Positions 12,300 to 22,562 of a stretch of DNA of 64,000 bases are shown in pieces. The stretch spans positions 3,067,256 through 3,131,255 of the forward strand of contig CM060069.1 in NCBI GenBank assembly GCA_030533445.1, given 5' to 3'. The first letter of the stretch is position 1. Each line of letters begins with the position of its first letter. Under the pieces are notes generated by a model. It saw only the letters and a list, made by a program, of their open reading frames with translations, did no database searches and was not told the DNA's origin. The DNA is from Cyprinodon diabolis. Taxonomy: Eukaryota; Chordata; Actinopteri; Cyprinodontiformes; Cyprinodontidae. The position numbers were made by a program, and so were the translations under genes.

Positions 12300-12881
12300 A
12301 CACCGCCCCTCATTATCATATTAAAGCAGAAGCAAAGAGGGGAAAATAGAATGTGATAAATTAAAAAAATAAGGAAATACTTAATGAATAAGGGAAATTG
12401 GAAAATTGGAAAATTAAAATTTTTTCAAACAAATGGTAAATGAAAAATAGATAAAAGAAAAATTGGTAAATAAAAAAGGGATATATGAGAAATTGATTAA
12501 TGAAACTGGGAAATAGAAAATCGGGTTAATGGAAAAAGGAAATTGAAAAATGGTTAAATTAAAAAATAGATTAATGAAAAATGGGTAAATAAATAAAGGG
12601 ATAAATGAAAAATGGACAAATGAAAAATAGATAAAACAGAAATTGAGAAATAGATAATCTGAAAAATAAATAAATAAAAAAATTGGCTTAATGAAAAAGG
12701 GAAATTGAAAAGTGGTTAAATGAAAATTAGATTAATGAAAAATGGGTAAATGGATAAAGGGATAAATGACAAATATTGAAAAGGGGAAATTGAAAAGTTG
12801 TTAAATGAAAATTAGATTAATGAAAAATGGGTAAATGGATAAAGGGATAAATGACAAATAGATAAATGAAAAAGAGAAATT
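12300..12881. repeat. A-rich minisatellite, left part
   Basis: Loosely repeated units of the type gaaaaatgg(g)taaat.gata(a)a and gggaaattgaaaaatgg run from about 12350 to 12880. The array continues after the Gypsy-type insertion at 17393-17460, showing it was split. Units are degenerate and 20-60 bp long. Non-coding. Confidence 0.85.
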
Positions 12882-12962
12882 TGTTGGGATCCTGAGGCTT
12901 GCCCACGAGAGGGCGCCGAGGATCCTCTTCTGTTTTTTATTTTCTTTTAGGGACTGGGGTAC
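12882..12962 (+). repeat. Fragment of a second LTR type plus PPT-like tail
   Basis: The sequence TGTTGGGATCCTGAGGCTTG and onward, including gagggcgccgaggatcc, matches the start of the 281-bp LTR at 44025-44305 and not the adjacent 640-bp LTR. It is followed by a T-rich stretch and then actggggtac, which resembles the bases normally just before a Gypsy 3' LTR (compare 23561-23572). Confidence 0.6.
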
Positions 12963-13602
12963 TGTTGGGATCTGGGGATGTACCACCTTCCTCCAGCAGA
13001 GTGCGCCGAGGGTCTCCTGGGCTGGAGCCCTCCAGCACACCTGAGATGCATCTACTCATCAGGAGACCTTCCCTTCATAAGCAGCTGCCAGACCTTCCTT
13101 CAACGCCGCAGTGTTGACCTTAGTTTGGTTAGCAACCTGAGCCTCTACTACCTGAAAGAATCTAAGTTGTCTCTAAGTGAGAAAACTGATTCTAACCCTC
13201 CTCTGTCTTTGCTCACAGGAAACCTGTCTCAAGCCTGAAGCTCTGGGTGAGCTTAACCTGCCTTCCAGCCCTGGTGAGCCAAACCTGAAGATTCCTATTT
13301 GGATATCCCCTGCTGCTATCTGTGAAGAGCTGGAAACTCTGATCAAGGTCTGCCATTCAAAGTCAGAAGCTAGACGCTGCAGCTGCTTGTGTACTCTGCT
13401 GAACCAACAGTCTCTGGACCCAACGGTTCCCTCTCTCACAAGAGAAGCCTGGACTCCGTCAAGACTTCAGTGAACCCAACCCGGACCAGTTCCAGATCCT
13501 GTTCATGTTTTCGTGTTAACAATCTTTAATAAACTCTGTTAAACTTTTACCCAGCCTCCGTTGTGTTCTGCATGTGGGTTTGAATTAAAACCAATCATGA
13601 CA
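12963..13602 (+). repeat. 5' LTR of the pol-less Gypsy-type element
   Basis: It starts TGTTGGGATCTGGGG and ends CCAATCATGACA (TG...CA). It contains a polyadenylation-type hexamer in ctttaataaactctg (about 13527-13535). It is paired with 16753-17392. No TGG-type primer-binding site follows; the interior begins gaacactgcggcc, which is unusual. Confidence 0.85.
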
Positions 13603-13769
13603 GAACACTGCGGCCATTAACAAGACCCAGCAGATCACCTCCGGAGGAAGCTTTAAGAACAAGCCACCTGATCCAAGGACAGACACAAACCCTCCGTGAG
13701 TTAAAATCCCGTTTTGATTTAAAGAAAACACACGTTTCAAGATCCCTCAGGCTTCGTGGGAATCACAAG

Positions 13770-14492
13770 ATGGCGCCAGTTCAACTTCCGGTTCCGGAGC
13801 CCGTATCGTCTCTTCCGGAATTCCGTCCGTCACTTCCGGTTTCAGATCCGCTTCTAAGGTCAGAATCTGCTCCGTCATTTCCTGATTTCCGTCCTTCACT
13901 ATTTTCTGGCGAATCTAGTGAATGTAAAAGTTTTCTTTGGCAGTGCAAATTGTTTTTTGAACTAAATCCGTCCAGTTTCCCTGACGATGAGAAAAAAATA
14001 GCTTTTATTCTCTCACTTTTATCTGGTAAAGCCTGTGAATGGAAAGAAGCCCGTTTTCCTTCTGAATCAGCTATCACCTGTACATTTGAAGAGTTTCTTA
14101 ACGAATTCACTCTTGTCTTTTCCAGTAAATCTGTCGAGTCTCATGTTTTGTCTAACATTAAACAAGGTAATAGATCCGTTGAACATTTTTCAGAAGACTT
14201 CCGGGTCAGAGCCGCCGCTTCCGGTTGGAGTGATGCCATGCTTAAATCCATCTACATAAAGGCATTAAATAAAGAAATTGGGAACAAACTAGCCACTTTA
14301 GATAAATCTGCAACCCTGGAAGAGCTCATTCACACAGCCTTATACCATGAACACAGGCTCAAACCCAGGTCTAGGAAACCAGTTCAACCCAGCTTAGTCC
14401 AGTCCAGTTCAGTCCAGTCCAGTACAGCTCTGTACAGCCCTGTTCAGTCCACTACCGCACAGTTCTGTCCAGTTCAGCAATCAGTTACATGA
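13770..14492 (+). CDS. Gag-like protein of a Gypsy element (240 aa)
   Basis: The ORF starts at an ATG ~170 bp after the LTR. Residues ~45-210 carry a retrotransposon gag (capsid) pattern: FPDDEKKIAFILSLLSGKA, then a W-x-E core, EEFLNEFTLVF and EHFSEDFRVRAAASGWSD. This is the arrangement of Ty3/Gypsy and Sushi-ichi-type capsids, which assemble into the cytoplasmic particle. There is no CCHC zinc knuckle; the C-terminus degenerates into QSS/VQS repeats before TGA. The N-terminal 40 residues repeat a P-x-SLPxFRPSLP motif. The frame is uninterrupted, so the protein could still be made. It is shorter than a full Gypsy Gag. Confidence 0.75.
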   Translation: MAPVQLPVPEPVSSLPEFRPSLPVSDPLLRSESAPSFPDFRPSLFSGESSECKSFLWQCKLFFELNPSSFPDDEKKIAFILSLLSGKACEWKEARFPSESAITCTFEEFLNEFTLVFSSKSVESHVLSNIKQGNRSVEHFSEDFRVRAAASGWSDAMLKSIYIKALNKEIGNKLATLDKSATLEELIHTALYHEHRLKPRSRKPVQPSLVQSSSVQSSTALYSPVQSTTAQFCPVQQSVT

Positions 14493-14616
14493 CCGCCAGC
14501 TAGCACCATCCGTTAAGAAGCTTAAAGTCAAACCCCAAGTCAATACCCGAACAGTCAGAGCTCCTGTAATCCAAGAATCAGATCTCTGGAACTTCTTCTA
14601 CGGGGATAGAGACGAT

Positions 14617-16338
14617 TTGTTCCCCTTCTTGTCACTTCATCATATACCATCTAGCCCAATTCCTAAGTCTGTTAGCTTTTCAGCTAAACCAGCACCTGAA
14701 CTCAATTGCACACCAGTTAGCCTTTATCCACAGTTATTCTCTGAACCTATTAACCCAGCACCTAATGAACCCCGACGTAAGAGACGGCGGCGCCGTAAGC
14801 CAGCTCTGAGCCGTCTAGAAACCCCTGAACCAGCTCTGAGCCGTCTAGAGACCCCTGAGCCGGTTCTGAGCCGTCTAAAGATCCCTGAGCCAGCCGTGAG
14901 CCGTCTCGAGTCAGATCTGTGCCACTTCAAAACTCCTGAGTCAGCTCCATGCCATTTTGAAACCCCTGAGTCAGCTGCATGCCATTTTGAAACCCCTGAG
15001 TCAGCTCCGTGCCATTTTGAAACCCCTGAGTCAGCTCCGTGCCATTTTGAAACCCCTGAGTCAGCTCAGTGCAGTTTTGAAACCTCTGAGTCAACTCCAT
15101 GCCGTCTAGAGACCCCTGAGTTAGCTCTGTGCCGTCTAGAGACCCCTGAGTTAGCTCTGTGCCATCCAGAGACCCCTGAGCAGAACTTTAAAGAGATGTC
15201 AGAATTCGAAGGATGTGGTTTTACCCCTCCTAGGACCTCTCTACAGGCGCCATTCACCGCAAGGAGCCCTCTACAAGCATCACAAGCCACTTCAGAGACT
15301 GAACCTTTGCTGCCATGGGCGGTTTTCCCCATGCTGGATTGGGAGCAGCAGTCGGTGGTCCCCCCTTTTCCTGATATGGAGACACAGTCGGTGGTCTCCT
15401 CACTTCCTGATGTGGAGCCACAGTCGGTGGTCTCCTCAGTTCCTGATGTGGAGCCACAGTCGGTGGTCTCCTCAGTTCCTTATTGGGAGCCACAGTCGGT
15501 GATCTCCTCAGTTCCTGATTGGGAGCCACAGTCGGTGGTCTCCCCTGTTCCTAATTGGGAGCCACAGTCGGTAGTCTCCTCAGTTCCTGATTGGGTGCCA
15601 CAGTCGGTGGTCTCTCCTGTTCCTGATTGGGAGCCACAGTCGGTGGTCTCCCCTGTTCCTGAGGTGGAGCCGCAATCGGCGGGCTCCCCTGTTCCTGAGG
15701 TGGAGCCGCAGGCGGCGGGCTCCTCTGTTCCTGTCCAGGAGCCGCAGCTGGCGGTCTCCTCTGAGCCTGTTCCTGAACCACAGTCGGTGGTCTCCTCTGT
15801 TCCTGACTCGGAGCCGCAATCGGCAGGCTCCTCTGTTCCTGACCCGGAGCCACAATCGGCGGGCTCCTCTGTTCCTGATCCGGAGCCTCAGTCGGCGGTC
15901 TCCTCAGAGCCTGTTCCAGTCCAGGAGCCGCAGTCGGCGGTCTCCTCTGAGCCTGTTCCAGAGCCGCTGAAGAGGGGACGGGGTACCCCATGGGGCTACC
16001 TACTGAAATTGGGGCGTCATCCTCCTGAGAAGCTGCTTCGCCTCCGGCCCCGCGGTCGACCTCTTGATCATCAGCTTCGCCTCTGGCCCCGCGGCAGAAC
16101 CCCAGAGCGTCAGTTTCGCCTCCGGTCCCGCGGCCGCCCCCCGGAGCGTCAGCTTCACCTTCGGCCCCGCGGCAGACCCGCAGAGCGTCAGTTTCGCCTC
16201 CGACCCCGCAGCCGGCCATCTAAGACTCTGCTCCGTTGCCGGACCCTCGGCCGGCCTCCAGAACCTCTGCCATGCTTCTGGCCCGGCGTTGGCGTTGAAG
16301 ACGCTGCTTCGTCTCCAGCCCCGCGGTGGTCCTCCTAA
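14617..16338 (+). CDS. Long in-frame tandem-repeat ORF of unknown function
   Basis: The ORF (573 codons from a TTG; no early ATG) is built from three successive repeat classes whose unit lengths are multiples of three: ~30-bp units encoding CHFETPESAP/CRLETPELAL (14800-15190), ~36-bp units encoding SVVSSVPDVEPQ (15340-15970), and Arg/Pro-rich ~39-bp units encoding variants of RPPERQLRLRPRG (16000 on). The Arg/Pro repeats run on to 16750 but change frame at 16338. The same three classes occur in the same order in the element at 44306-44985. The length-in-threes suggests the frame has mattered, but no known domain is present and translation is unproven. Minus-strand ORFs over this stretch are mirror artefacts of the repeats. 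Confidence 0.5.
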   Translation: MFPFLSLHHIPSSPIPKSVSFSAKPAPELNCTPVSLYPQLFSEPINPAPNEPRRKRRRRRKPALSRLETPEPALSRLETPEPVLSRLKIPEPAVSRLESDLCHFKTPESAPCHFETPESAACHFETPESAPCHFETPESAPCHFETPESAQCSFETSESTPCRLETPELALCRLETPELALCHPETPEQNFKEMSEFEGCGFTPPRTSLQAPFTARSPLQASQATSETEPLLPWAVFPMLDWEQQSVVPPFPDMETQSVVSSLPDVEPQSVVSSVPDVEPQSVVSSVPYWEPQSVISSVPDWEPQSVVSPVPNWEPQSVVSSVPDWVPQSVVSPVPDWEPQSVVSPVPEVEPQSAGSPVPEVEPQAAGSSVPVQEPQLAVSSEPVPEPQSVVSSVPDSEPQSAGSSVPDPEPQSAGSSVPDPEPQSAVSSEPVPVQEPQSAVSSEPVPEPLKRGRGTPWGYLLKLGRHPPEKLLRLRPRGRPLDHQLRLWPRGRTPERQFRLRSRGRPPERQLHLRPRGRPAERQFRLRPRSRPSKTLLRCRTLGRPPEPLPCFWPGVGVEDAASSPAPRWSS

Positions 16339-16752
16339 GACGCTGCTTCGTCTCCAGCCCCACGATAGGCCTCCGGAGCGTCAGCCTCGCCTTCTGCCCC
16401 GCGGTCGGCCCCCTGAGCATCTGTCTCGTCTCCGGTCCAACTGCAGGCCACCTAAACTTCAGCCACGTCTTCGAGCCTGCAGTCGACCTTCAGAGCACCG
16501 GCCTCGCGGCAGGCCTCCTGAGCATCTGCCTCGCCTCCGGCCCAACAGCAGGCCTCCTGAACATCTGCCTTGCCTCCGGCCCAACGGCAGGCCCCCTGAG
16601 AATCGGCCTCGCCTCCGTCCCAACGGCAGACCTCCAGAACTTCTGCCACGCCTCCGGCCCTGCAGCCGACCCCCGGAATGTCGGCCATGCCTTCGGTCCC
16701 ACGGCCGGCCACCTGAGACTCTGCCCCGCTGCCGGCCCCACGGCCGGCCACC

Positions 16753-17392
16753 TGTTGGGATCTGGGGATGTACCACCTTCCTCCAGCAGAGTGCGCCGTG
16801 GGTCTCCTGGGCTGGAGCCCTCCAGCACACCTGAGACGCATCTACTCATCAGGTGACCTTCCCTTCATAAGCAGCTGCCAGACCTTCCTTCAACGCCGCA
16901 GTGTTGACCTTAGTTTGGTTAGCAACCTGAGCCTCTGCTACCTGAAAGAATCTAAGTTGTCTCTAAGTGAGAAAACTGATTCTAACCCTCCTCTGTCTTT
17001 GCTCACAGGAAACCTGTCTCAAGCCTGAAGCTCTGGGTGAGCTTAACCTGCCTTCCAGCCCTGGTGAGCCAAACCTGAAGATTCCTATTTGGATATCCCC
17101 TGCTGCTCTCTGTGAAGAGCTGGAAACTCTGATCAAGGTCTGCCATTCAAAGTCAGAAGCTAGACGCTGCAGCTGCTAGTGTACTCTGCTGAACCAACAG
17201 TCTCTGGACCCAACGGTTCCCTCTCTCACAAGAGAAGCCTGGACTCCGTCAAGACCTCAGTGAACCCAATCCGGACCAGTTCCAGATCCTGTTCATGTTT
17301 TCGTGTTAACAATCTTTAATAAACTCTGTTAAACTTTTACCCAGCCTCCGTTGCGTTCTGCATGTGGGTTTGAATTAAAACCAATCATGACA
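16753..17392 (+). repeat. 3' LTR of the pol-less Gypsy-type element
   Basis: It matches 12963-13602 with only a few substitutions (for example gccgagggt versus gccgtgggt near the start). It is preceded directly by the GC-rich repeat tail (cggccggccacc) with no polypurine tract, which a working element would need for plus-strand priming. Confidence 0.85.
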
Positions 17393-18154
17393 AAATTGGG
17401 AAATTGATAATATGAAAAATAAATAAATAAAAAATTGGTTTAATGAAAAAGCTAAATTATTTATTTAACAAATTTTTTATTTATTTCACTCATTTTCTTC
17501 ATTTTTTGATTTATTTTACTCATTTTTTATTTATTTCACTCATTTATTTATTTATTTATTTAATTTTGGCTGAAATGGCTCTCCATATTTTCCTTCTTAT
17601 TCTTAACCTACTCATTTTTGTCTTCAACCAGATTCAAGTTTTCAAGTTTTTTCAGATTCAATTTTTTTTACTATGTATTTAAGTGTTTTTACTATTTTAT
17701 TACATTTCAGCTTATTTTTTCAATTTTGGCTTGATTCTGCTCTCTTTCTGGACAGACATTAAGCTTTTCTGCTTGCTCTTAATTCATAAAATGTCTGTCA
17801 TGTTTCTGCTGTTGGCTTCCGCTATTTATAAGTGAGAATGCTATTGCATCACTTATTGTTTTGCTCTTTCTATTTTTCTGACTCTAACTAGTCCAGCAGT
17901 TTTCAACCAATTTCAACAATTCTGGTATCAAAACGTTCAGCTTATTCAGGAGAAGGGTGTCATGTATTTTGGTAAAGATATTTTTTGTAGTTTTCGTTTG
18001 TGTTTTTTTTTTTTGTCCCATTGTAGAATTCTTAGATTTCAGCAAAATTCAGCTTAAACTTCACCATCTTTGACCTTTAACTACTTCATCATACTTTAAG
18101 CTAGAAACACCATTCAACTTTTAAAATGTTCTCCGAACATTCATCTATGTCTGT
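17393..18154. repeat. Right part of the minisatellite and T-rich low-complexity DNA
   Basis: The first ~70 bp resume the A-rich minisatellite seen left of 12881, then pass into runs of ttatttatttcactcattt units to about 17570. The rest to 18154 is AT-rich. The ORF at 17443-17682 is a low-complexity artefact. Confidence 0.7.
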
Positions 18155-19076
18155 TTAAAGCTACAGTGTGTAATAATTACAGGGATATACAGTCAGAAAT
18201 GTAATATATTATACATAACTATGTTATTTATCATCATCTACGAGTTCAGCCTCTTAACCTTAATATTTGCGTTGCCTTAGAATTCTTTATTTATAATTAC
18301 ATAGGAGCGGGTCTCGCAGCCATGGAGGCAGACATCTTTGCGCTACGGCAGCGCAGAGCCAACAAACTAGCGATTGCGAGATCGCCCATTACAATAACAT
18401 GTTACTCTCAAGTATACTTATTCAGCAACGTCCCTGACGTTTGACAGGTAATGATTCAGTAATTTTCTGTAAAATAATTTTCTGGATATATACCTCGGTT
18501 CCTTCTCTCCGGCTCCTTTGGAGATCTTCAAGCCTTTCCTCCTCTGCTCTAGTCACCCCGCTGGCACCTCTCCCTCGCCTGGCCCTGGCTGCACGCCCAC
18601 CACGGCTTCTCTGCCCTCTTCCTCGCCCTCTTCCTCTCCCTCTTCCTCGCCTTGTAACCCCCGTGCCACAAACAAGACTTGGACTCTGTAAACTGGGAAT
18701 ATATATTCTTCCAGCGAACACAATCTCGCTGTTAAACTAATGACTACAATTACTTCGTCTGTTTATATCACCATGCAAAGCAGCTCACCAAAACGTCACA
18801 ACGATGTAGAAAAAGTAACGGGTATATTTATTATCTTAAGTCTACATGAAATCTATACCCTACACAGACTAATGAAATACTATCTGTAAAATTATCTATG
18901 TAAACAAACCTCATCACTTGAGAAGGTAGGTGATGCGGACGTCGTGGAAGACATTTTGTCCCGTAACGCTCGCCGTACTGTTGGGGGGGAGAAGCTGTGG
19001 GGGGGAGATGTTCATGTTGCTGCAGTCTGCAGTCTGGACGTTAGATGTTGCTGAAAATTACACACTGTAGCTTTAA
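18155..19076. mobile_element. Long TTAA-flanked MITE-like element
   Basis: TTAA-bounded, with the same 16-bp terminal inverted repeats (AGCTACAGTGTGTAAT) as the 299-bp copy at 3176-3474, which lacks its middle. The 922-bp interior holds a stretch at ~18480-18740 that is coding-like in composition; the minus-strand ORF 18721-18422 is RG-rich (RGRGRGRGRGQRSRGG). No transposase motif is recognisable, so even this longer form looks non-autonomous or is a decayed parent. Confidence 0.7.
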
Positions 19077-20699
19077 GTCAGCTTTTTTATATCTTGTACA
19101 GTTTTTTGTAAAATTGTTATTGAAATTTTATTTAAAAAGTTCAGGTTTTCAATTTCCTAATGGAAGTCTATGGACAGAATTCTTCAACTGCTTGAATGCG
19201 TGCTCTAGCTTTTGAGCTGTTCTGGTTTTTCCGAACAAATTGTTCTCACTCATTTTTCACTCAATTGAAATAAATTTTACATCAAAACGTAGGTATTTTT
19301 TTCAGGATTTAGGAAATGTAATCCTCATTTTTGTAGCTTTCCTACAGTTTGGCCCAAACCACAAAGAAGTCCAACTTCCCCAACATAAATCCAATGAAAG
19401 ACTTTCCAAAAATCACGGGCAAAAATCCAAAATGACATATTTTTGTAATGCTCCCATTTCTTAACTGTTTGATGTACAAACATGAAACTTGGTATACACC
19501 ATCTGCAGACACTTCTAGCACTCACATTTAAGGATTTTTTTTTCAATATCATTCATGGTTTAGCTGTTTAGCTGACTTGTTCGGGCATAGGAAAAAGTTG
19601 ATTCTGAGAAAAATCCTCAGACTCAGAAAAAACACATTTTTACATTGTCACTGTGGCCAAATAATTTTAAGTAGAAACATGAAAGTTGGCACAATCGAAG
19701 CCGAGAGATGGCTAACGCCCACAGTGAAAGGATTTTTTGAATACCATTCAGCTGCATGAGAGGAGCAGGTGGGACAAACCATTTTGTTTCTCTTTCCATT
19801 AGGGTTGTGAAAGAGCTACAGACATGAAAGTTACCCCAATCAGAGACAAGGGATAGCTGTCGCTAAGACTGAAAGAATTTTTTGGATACCATTTACGGTT
19901 TGCCTTGGTTTGTTCGGAGCCGTTTTTCACATGCAAAAAAGCCTGAGAGCAAAGGAACAATAGTGCTGCGCTTTTCTCTCTGTCACTTACAGGCTCGTTA
20001 AGCGTCGTCAAGGTAACCGAGCTTCAAAGGGATTTTACCTCTGCCACTTTGTACAGCACATATTAATCTAATGGAAGGGATAAAACACTGATTTAACATT
20101 TGGAATTGGATACTATATGACTACTGGCTATGACCCTTCCCTTGACACCTAACCCTGATAGACTTTCAAAATAATTCTCCGGGGACCTTACAAAATAAAA
20201 GCCTGTTCATAATACTATTATACTATTTTTGCAGCATAGGGCTCAACATAATGACCCAAACTCAACCACTTTTTAAAAATTAAACTCTAGAGGGCTTTTC
20301 AAAAAAGCACCCAATAGCAAATTTCAAAATAAAAGCCTCTCTCTCTCTCTGAAGACCTCGTCACCTCTGACCTAAGAATCAGAACATCTTATGGCGTGCT
20401 CTGGTGCCTTCCCTCAAAGTTAACCCTGTGGGGGTTCTTTTGGGTTCTCAGGGGAAAACTCCTAATCGCCTTTTATGTCCCAATCCCAGTAGAAAGCATT
20501 ATCAACATTCAGATATAATTCTAAAAGTTAGGATGTCTTTTGTTTTTACAATCCTACATTTAAATCCATTAAGTAGGTTTTAGGTTTTACTCTCTTTAAA
20601 CATACTTGTTTTATATTTGGTCAAAAAGGATTATTATTATTATTTCACTCTCTCTAGAAAAGATGCCACTCTGAGTCAAATCCTCATGAATTAATATTC
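19077..20699. other. No recognisable gene; three diverged direct repeats
   Basis: Three related segments contain catgaaa(c/g)tt followed ~70 bp later by aaggattttttt(c/g)aataccattca-like sequence, at about 19481, 19678 and 19823. They look like diverged tandem duplications of a 150-200-bp unit. Otherwise the region has no supported gene. Confidence 0.45.
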
Positions 20700-21285
20700 A
20701 TTTTTTTGCAAATCTGTGGTCAGTCCAAACCACCACTGGGAGTTCTGAGCCTTCGAGCCAGTCCCTTCACTCTTCAAGTGAGAGTTTGATGGCTAGGAGC
20801 TCTCTGTCTCCAATATTATAATTTCTCTCAGAAGGAGTGAATCTTTTTGAAAAGAAGGCGCATGGAAGGAGCTTACTATATGTTGGGGACTGCTGGGAGA
20901 GTACAGCCCCAACACCAGTATCTGATGCATCTACCTCCATGATGAATTGAGCTGAGGGATCAGGATGGATAAGGATGGGTGCCTTAGAGAATTGGGGTCT
21001 TTAGGTCAGAGAAGGTTTTCTCAGCTTCAGGGGTCCAGATGAACGGTTTTTTTGGTGGAGGTTAGGGCAGAGAGAGGAGCGGCTATGACGCTGAAATTTT
21101 GTATGAACCTCCTGTAGAAATTGGCAAACCCTAGAAACTGCTGGAGCTGTTTTCTGGTTTCAGGGGTTGGCCAGTCCATCACTGCCTTGATCTTGGCTGG
21201 GTCTGTCTTCACCTGTCCACCCTCAAAAACAAAACCAAGAAAAGAGATTGAAGCTGGTGAAAAATATTTTTGGTGGGGCTGATAT
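20700..21285 (-). pseudogene. Old Gypsy pol fragment: RT thumb to RNase H
   Basis: Read leftwards from 21275, the minus strand encodes [14 protein letters not shown], then [20 protein letters not shown] (RT connection) and, after frameshifts and stops, recognisable RNase H pieces such as VEVDAS-like and WTDH-like segments near 20960 and 20720. It is a degraded Ty3/Gypsy polymerase, opposite in orientation to the younger chromovirus inserted at 21286. The protease/early-RT part of a minus-strand Gypsy lies at 39060-39600, so the two may be one element split by later insertions. Confidence 0.7.
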
Positions 21286-21310
21286 TGTTGGGATCTGGAG
21301 ATGTACCACC

Positions 21311-22562
21311 TCCTATCATCTCCTTAGAATAAGAGAAGGGGATGAATGGAAGACAGCATTTAAGACCCCCATAGGCCAGTTCGAATACCTGGTAATGCCT
21401 TTTGGTCTTACTAACGCTCCTGCTTGCTTCCAGGCTCTAGTCAATGATGTCCTCAGAGATTTTTTGAATGTTTTTGTTTTTGTATACATCGATGACATTT
21501 TGATCTACTCTAGGAACCTCTCAGACCACAAGAAACATGTTCGACTAGTTCTTCAGACTATTGGAAAACAAACTCTTTGTGAAAGCTGAAAAATGTGAAT
21601 TTCACCAACCATCTGTCACCTTTCCAGGGTTTGTGCTCGAAGGCGGGCAGGTGAAGCCATCCTAAGACAAAATAAAGGCAGTTTTGGACTGGCCGACACC
21701 TGAAAACCGTAAGCAACTCCAGAGGTTTCTTGGGTTTGCAAATTTCTACAGGCGTTTTATAAGAAATTATAGTCAGACAGCTCTACCCCTCACAGCTCTG
21801 ACTTCTGTGAAGAAAACATTCCAATGGACATCTGAAGCCGAAAATGCCTTTATTAAATTGAAGAATCTGTTTTCCAGGGCACCCATCCTAATCCAACCTG
21901 ATCCCTCTAAACAGTTTGTTCTGGAGGTGGACGCACCTGACTCCGGTGTTGGAGCAGTTATATCTCAACAGTCTGACTCTGACCAGAAAATTCACCCTTG
22001 TGCCTTTTTTTCACGTAGACTCTCTCCGGCAGAGCAAACTTATGATGTCGGAGACCGAGAACTTCTTGCCATCAAACTCGCCCTGGAGGAGTGGAGACAT
22101 TGGCTCGAGGGGGCCGAGCATCCAGTATTGGTGTGGACAGACCACAAAAACCTGGCCTATCTTCAATCGATAAAACGATCAAACCCACGTCATTCCAGAT
22201 GGTCTCTCTTTTTCTCTCGCTTCAATCTTATCATTTCTTACAGACCTGGTTCCAAGAACGTCAAGCCCGACTCTCTCTCTCGTCTGTACTCCACTGATCA
22301 ACCTGAGACACCTGAACCTGTTCTCCCTGCCTCATGCACGATTGGAGTCGTTTTCTGGGAGATCACCGATCTCATCGACTCTGCCCTGGCCTCTGAACCT
22401 GACCCAGGTAACGGTCCTCCAAACAAAACTTATGTTCCATCTTCCGTCAGATCCCGCCTTATCCATTGGATGCATGCAGCAAAATTCTCGGCCCATCCTG
22501 GAGTGAGCAGAACCATAGCCCTCATCTCTAGATGTTTTTGGTGGCCGTCTCCACCATCCTAA
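21311..22562 (+). pseudogene. Gypsy RT-RNase H remnant
   Basis: The sequence begins within RT ([20 protein letters not shown]), with the active-site motif YIDDILIY, the RT connection and RNase H motifs [14 protein letters not shown] and [11 protein letters not shown], and continues to the integrase zinc region (HPGVSRT, CFWWPS). In an intact element this enzyme copies RNA into cDNA inside cytoplasmic particles. It is broken by a frameshift near 21570, a stop at 21662-21664, and an internal deletion with frame change near 22550. Confidence 0.85.

Larger units (their letters stand above)
12882..17392 (+). mobile_element. Non-autonomous Gypsy-type LTR element lacking pol
   Basis: Two 640-bp LTRs (12963-13602 and 16753-17392), nearly identical by eye, bound a 3.15-kb interior with a gag-like ORF and a long repetitive ORF. 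No protease, reverse transcriptase or integrase can be found. The LTRs belong to the same family as the 3' LTR of the chromovirus at 21286-38369, a candidate source of replication proteins. The usual polypurine tract precedes the 5' LTR (ggggtac) rather than the 3' LTR, and 80 bp of a different LTR type precedes it, so the structure is rearranged. AAATT flanks both outer ends (12877-12881, 17393-17397), but this pentamer is common in the surrounding minisatellite. Confidence 0.75.

Noticed and set aside
12350..12880. Possible CRISPR-like or regularly spaced array
   Set aside because: The units are degenerate, A-rich and irregular in length, without constant repeats and unique spacers; this is a eukaryotic minisatellite.
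15066..16219. Long minus-strand ORFs rich in Pro/Gln/Arg across the repeat region
   Set aside because: They are antisense shadows of tandem repeats whose unit length is a multiple of three, which keeps several frames open at once.
18422..18721. RG-rich 99-residue ORF as an RNA-binding protein
   Set aside because: It lies within a MITE-like element over a CTC/CCT low-complexity stretch with no start context or splice sites; composition alone explains it.
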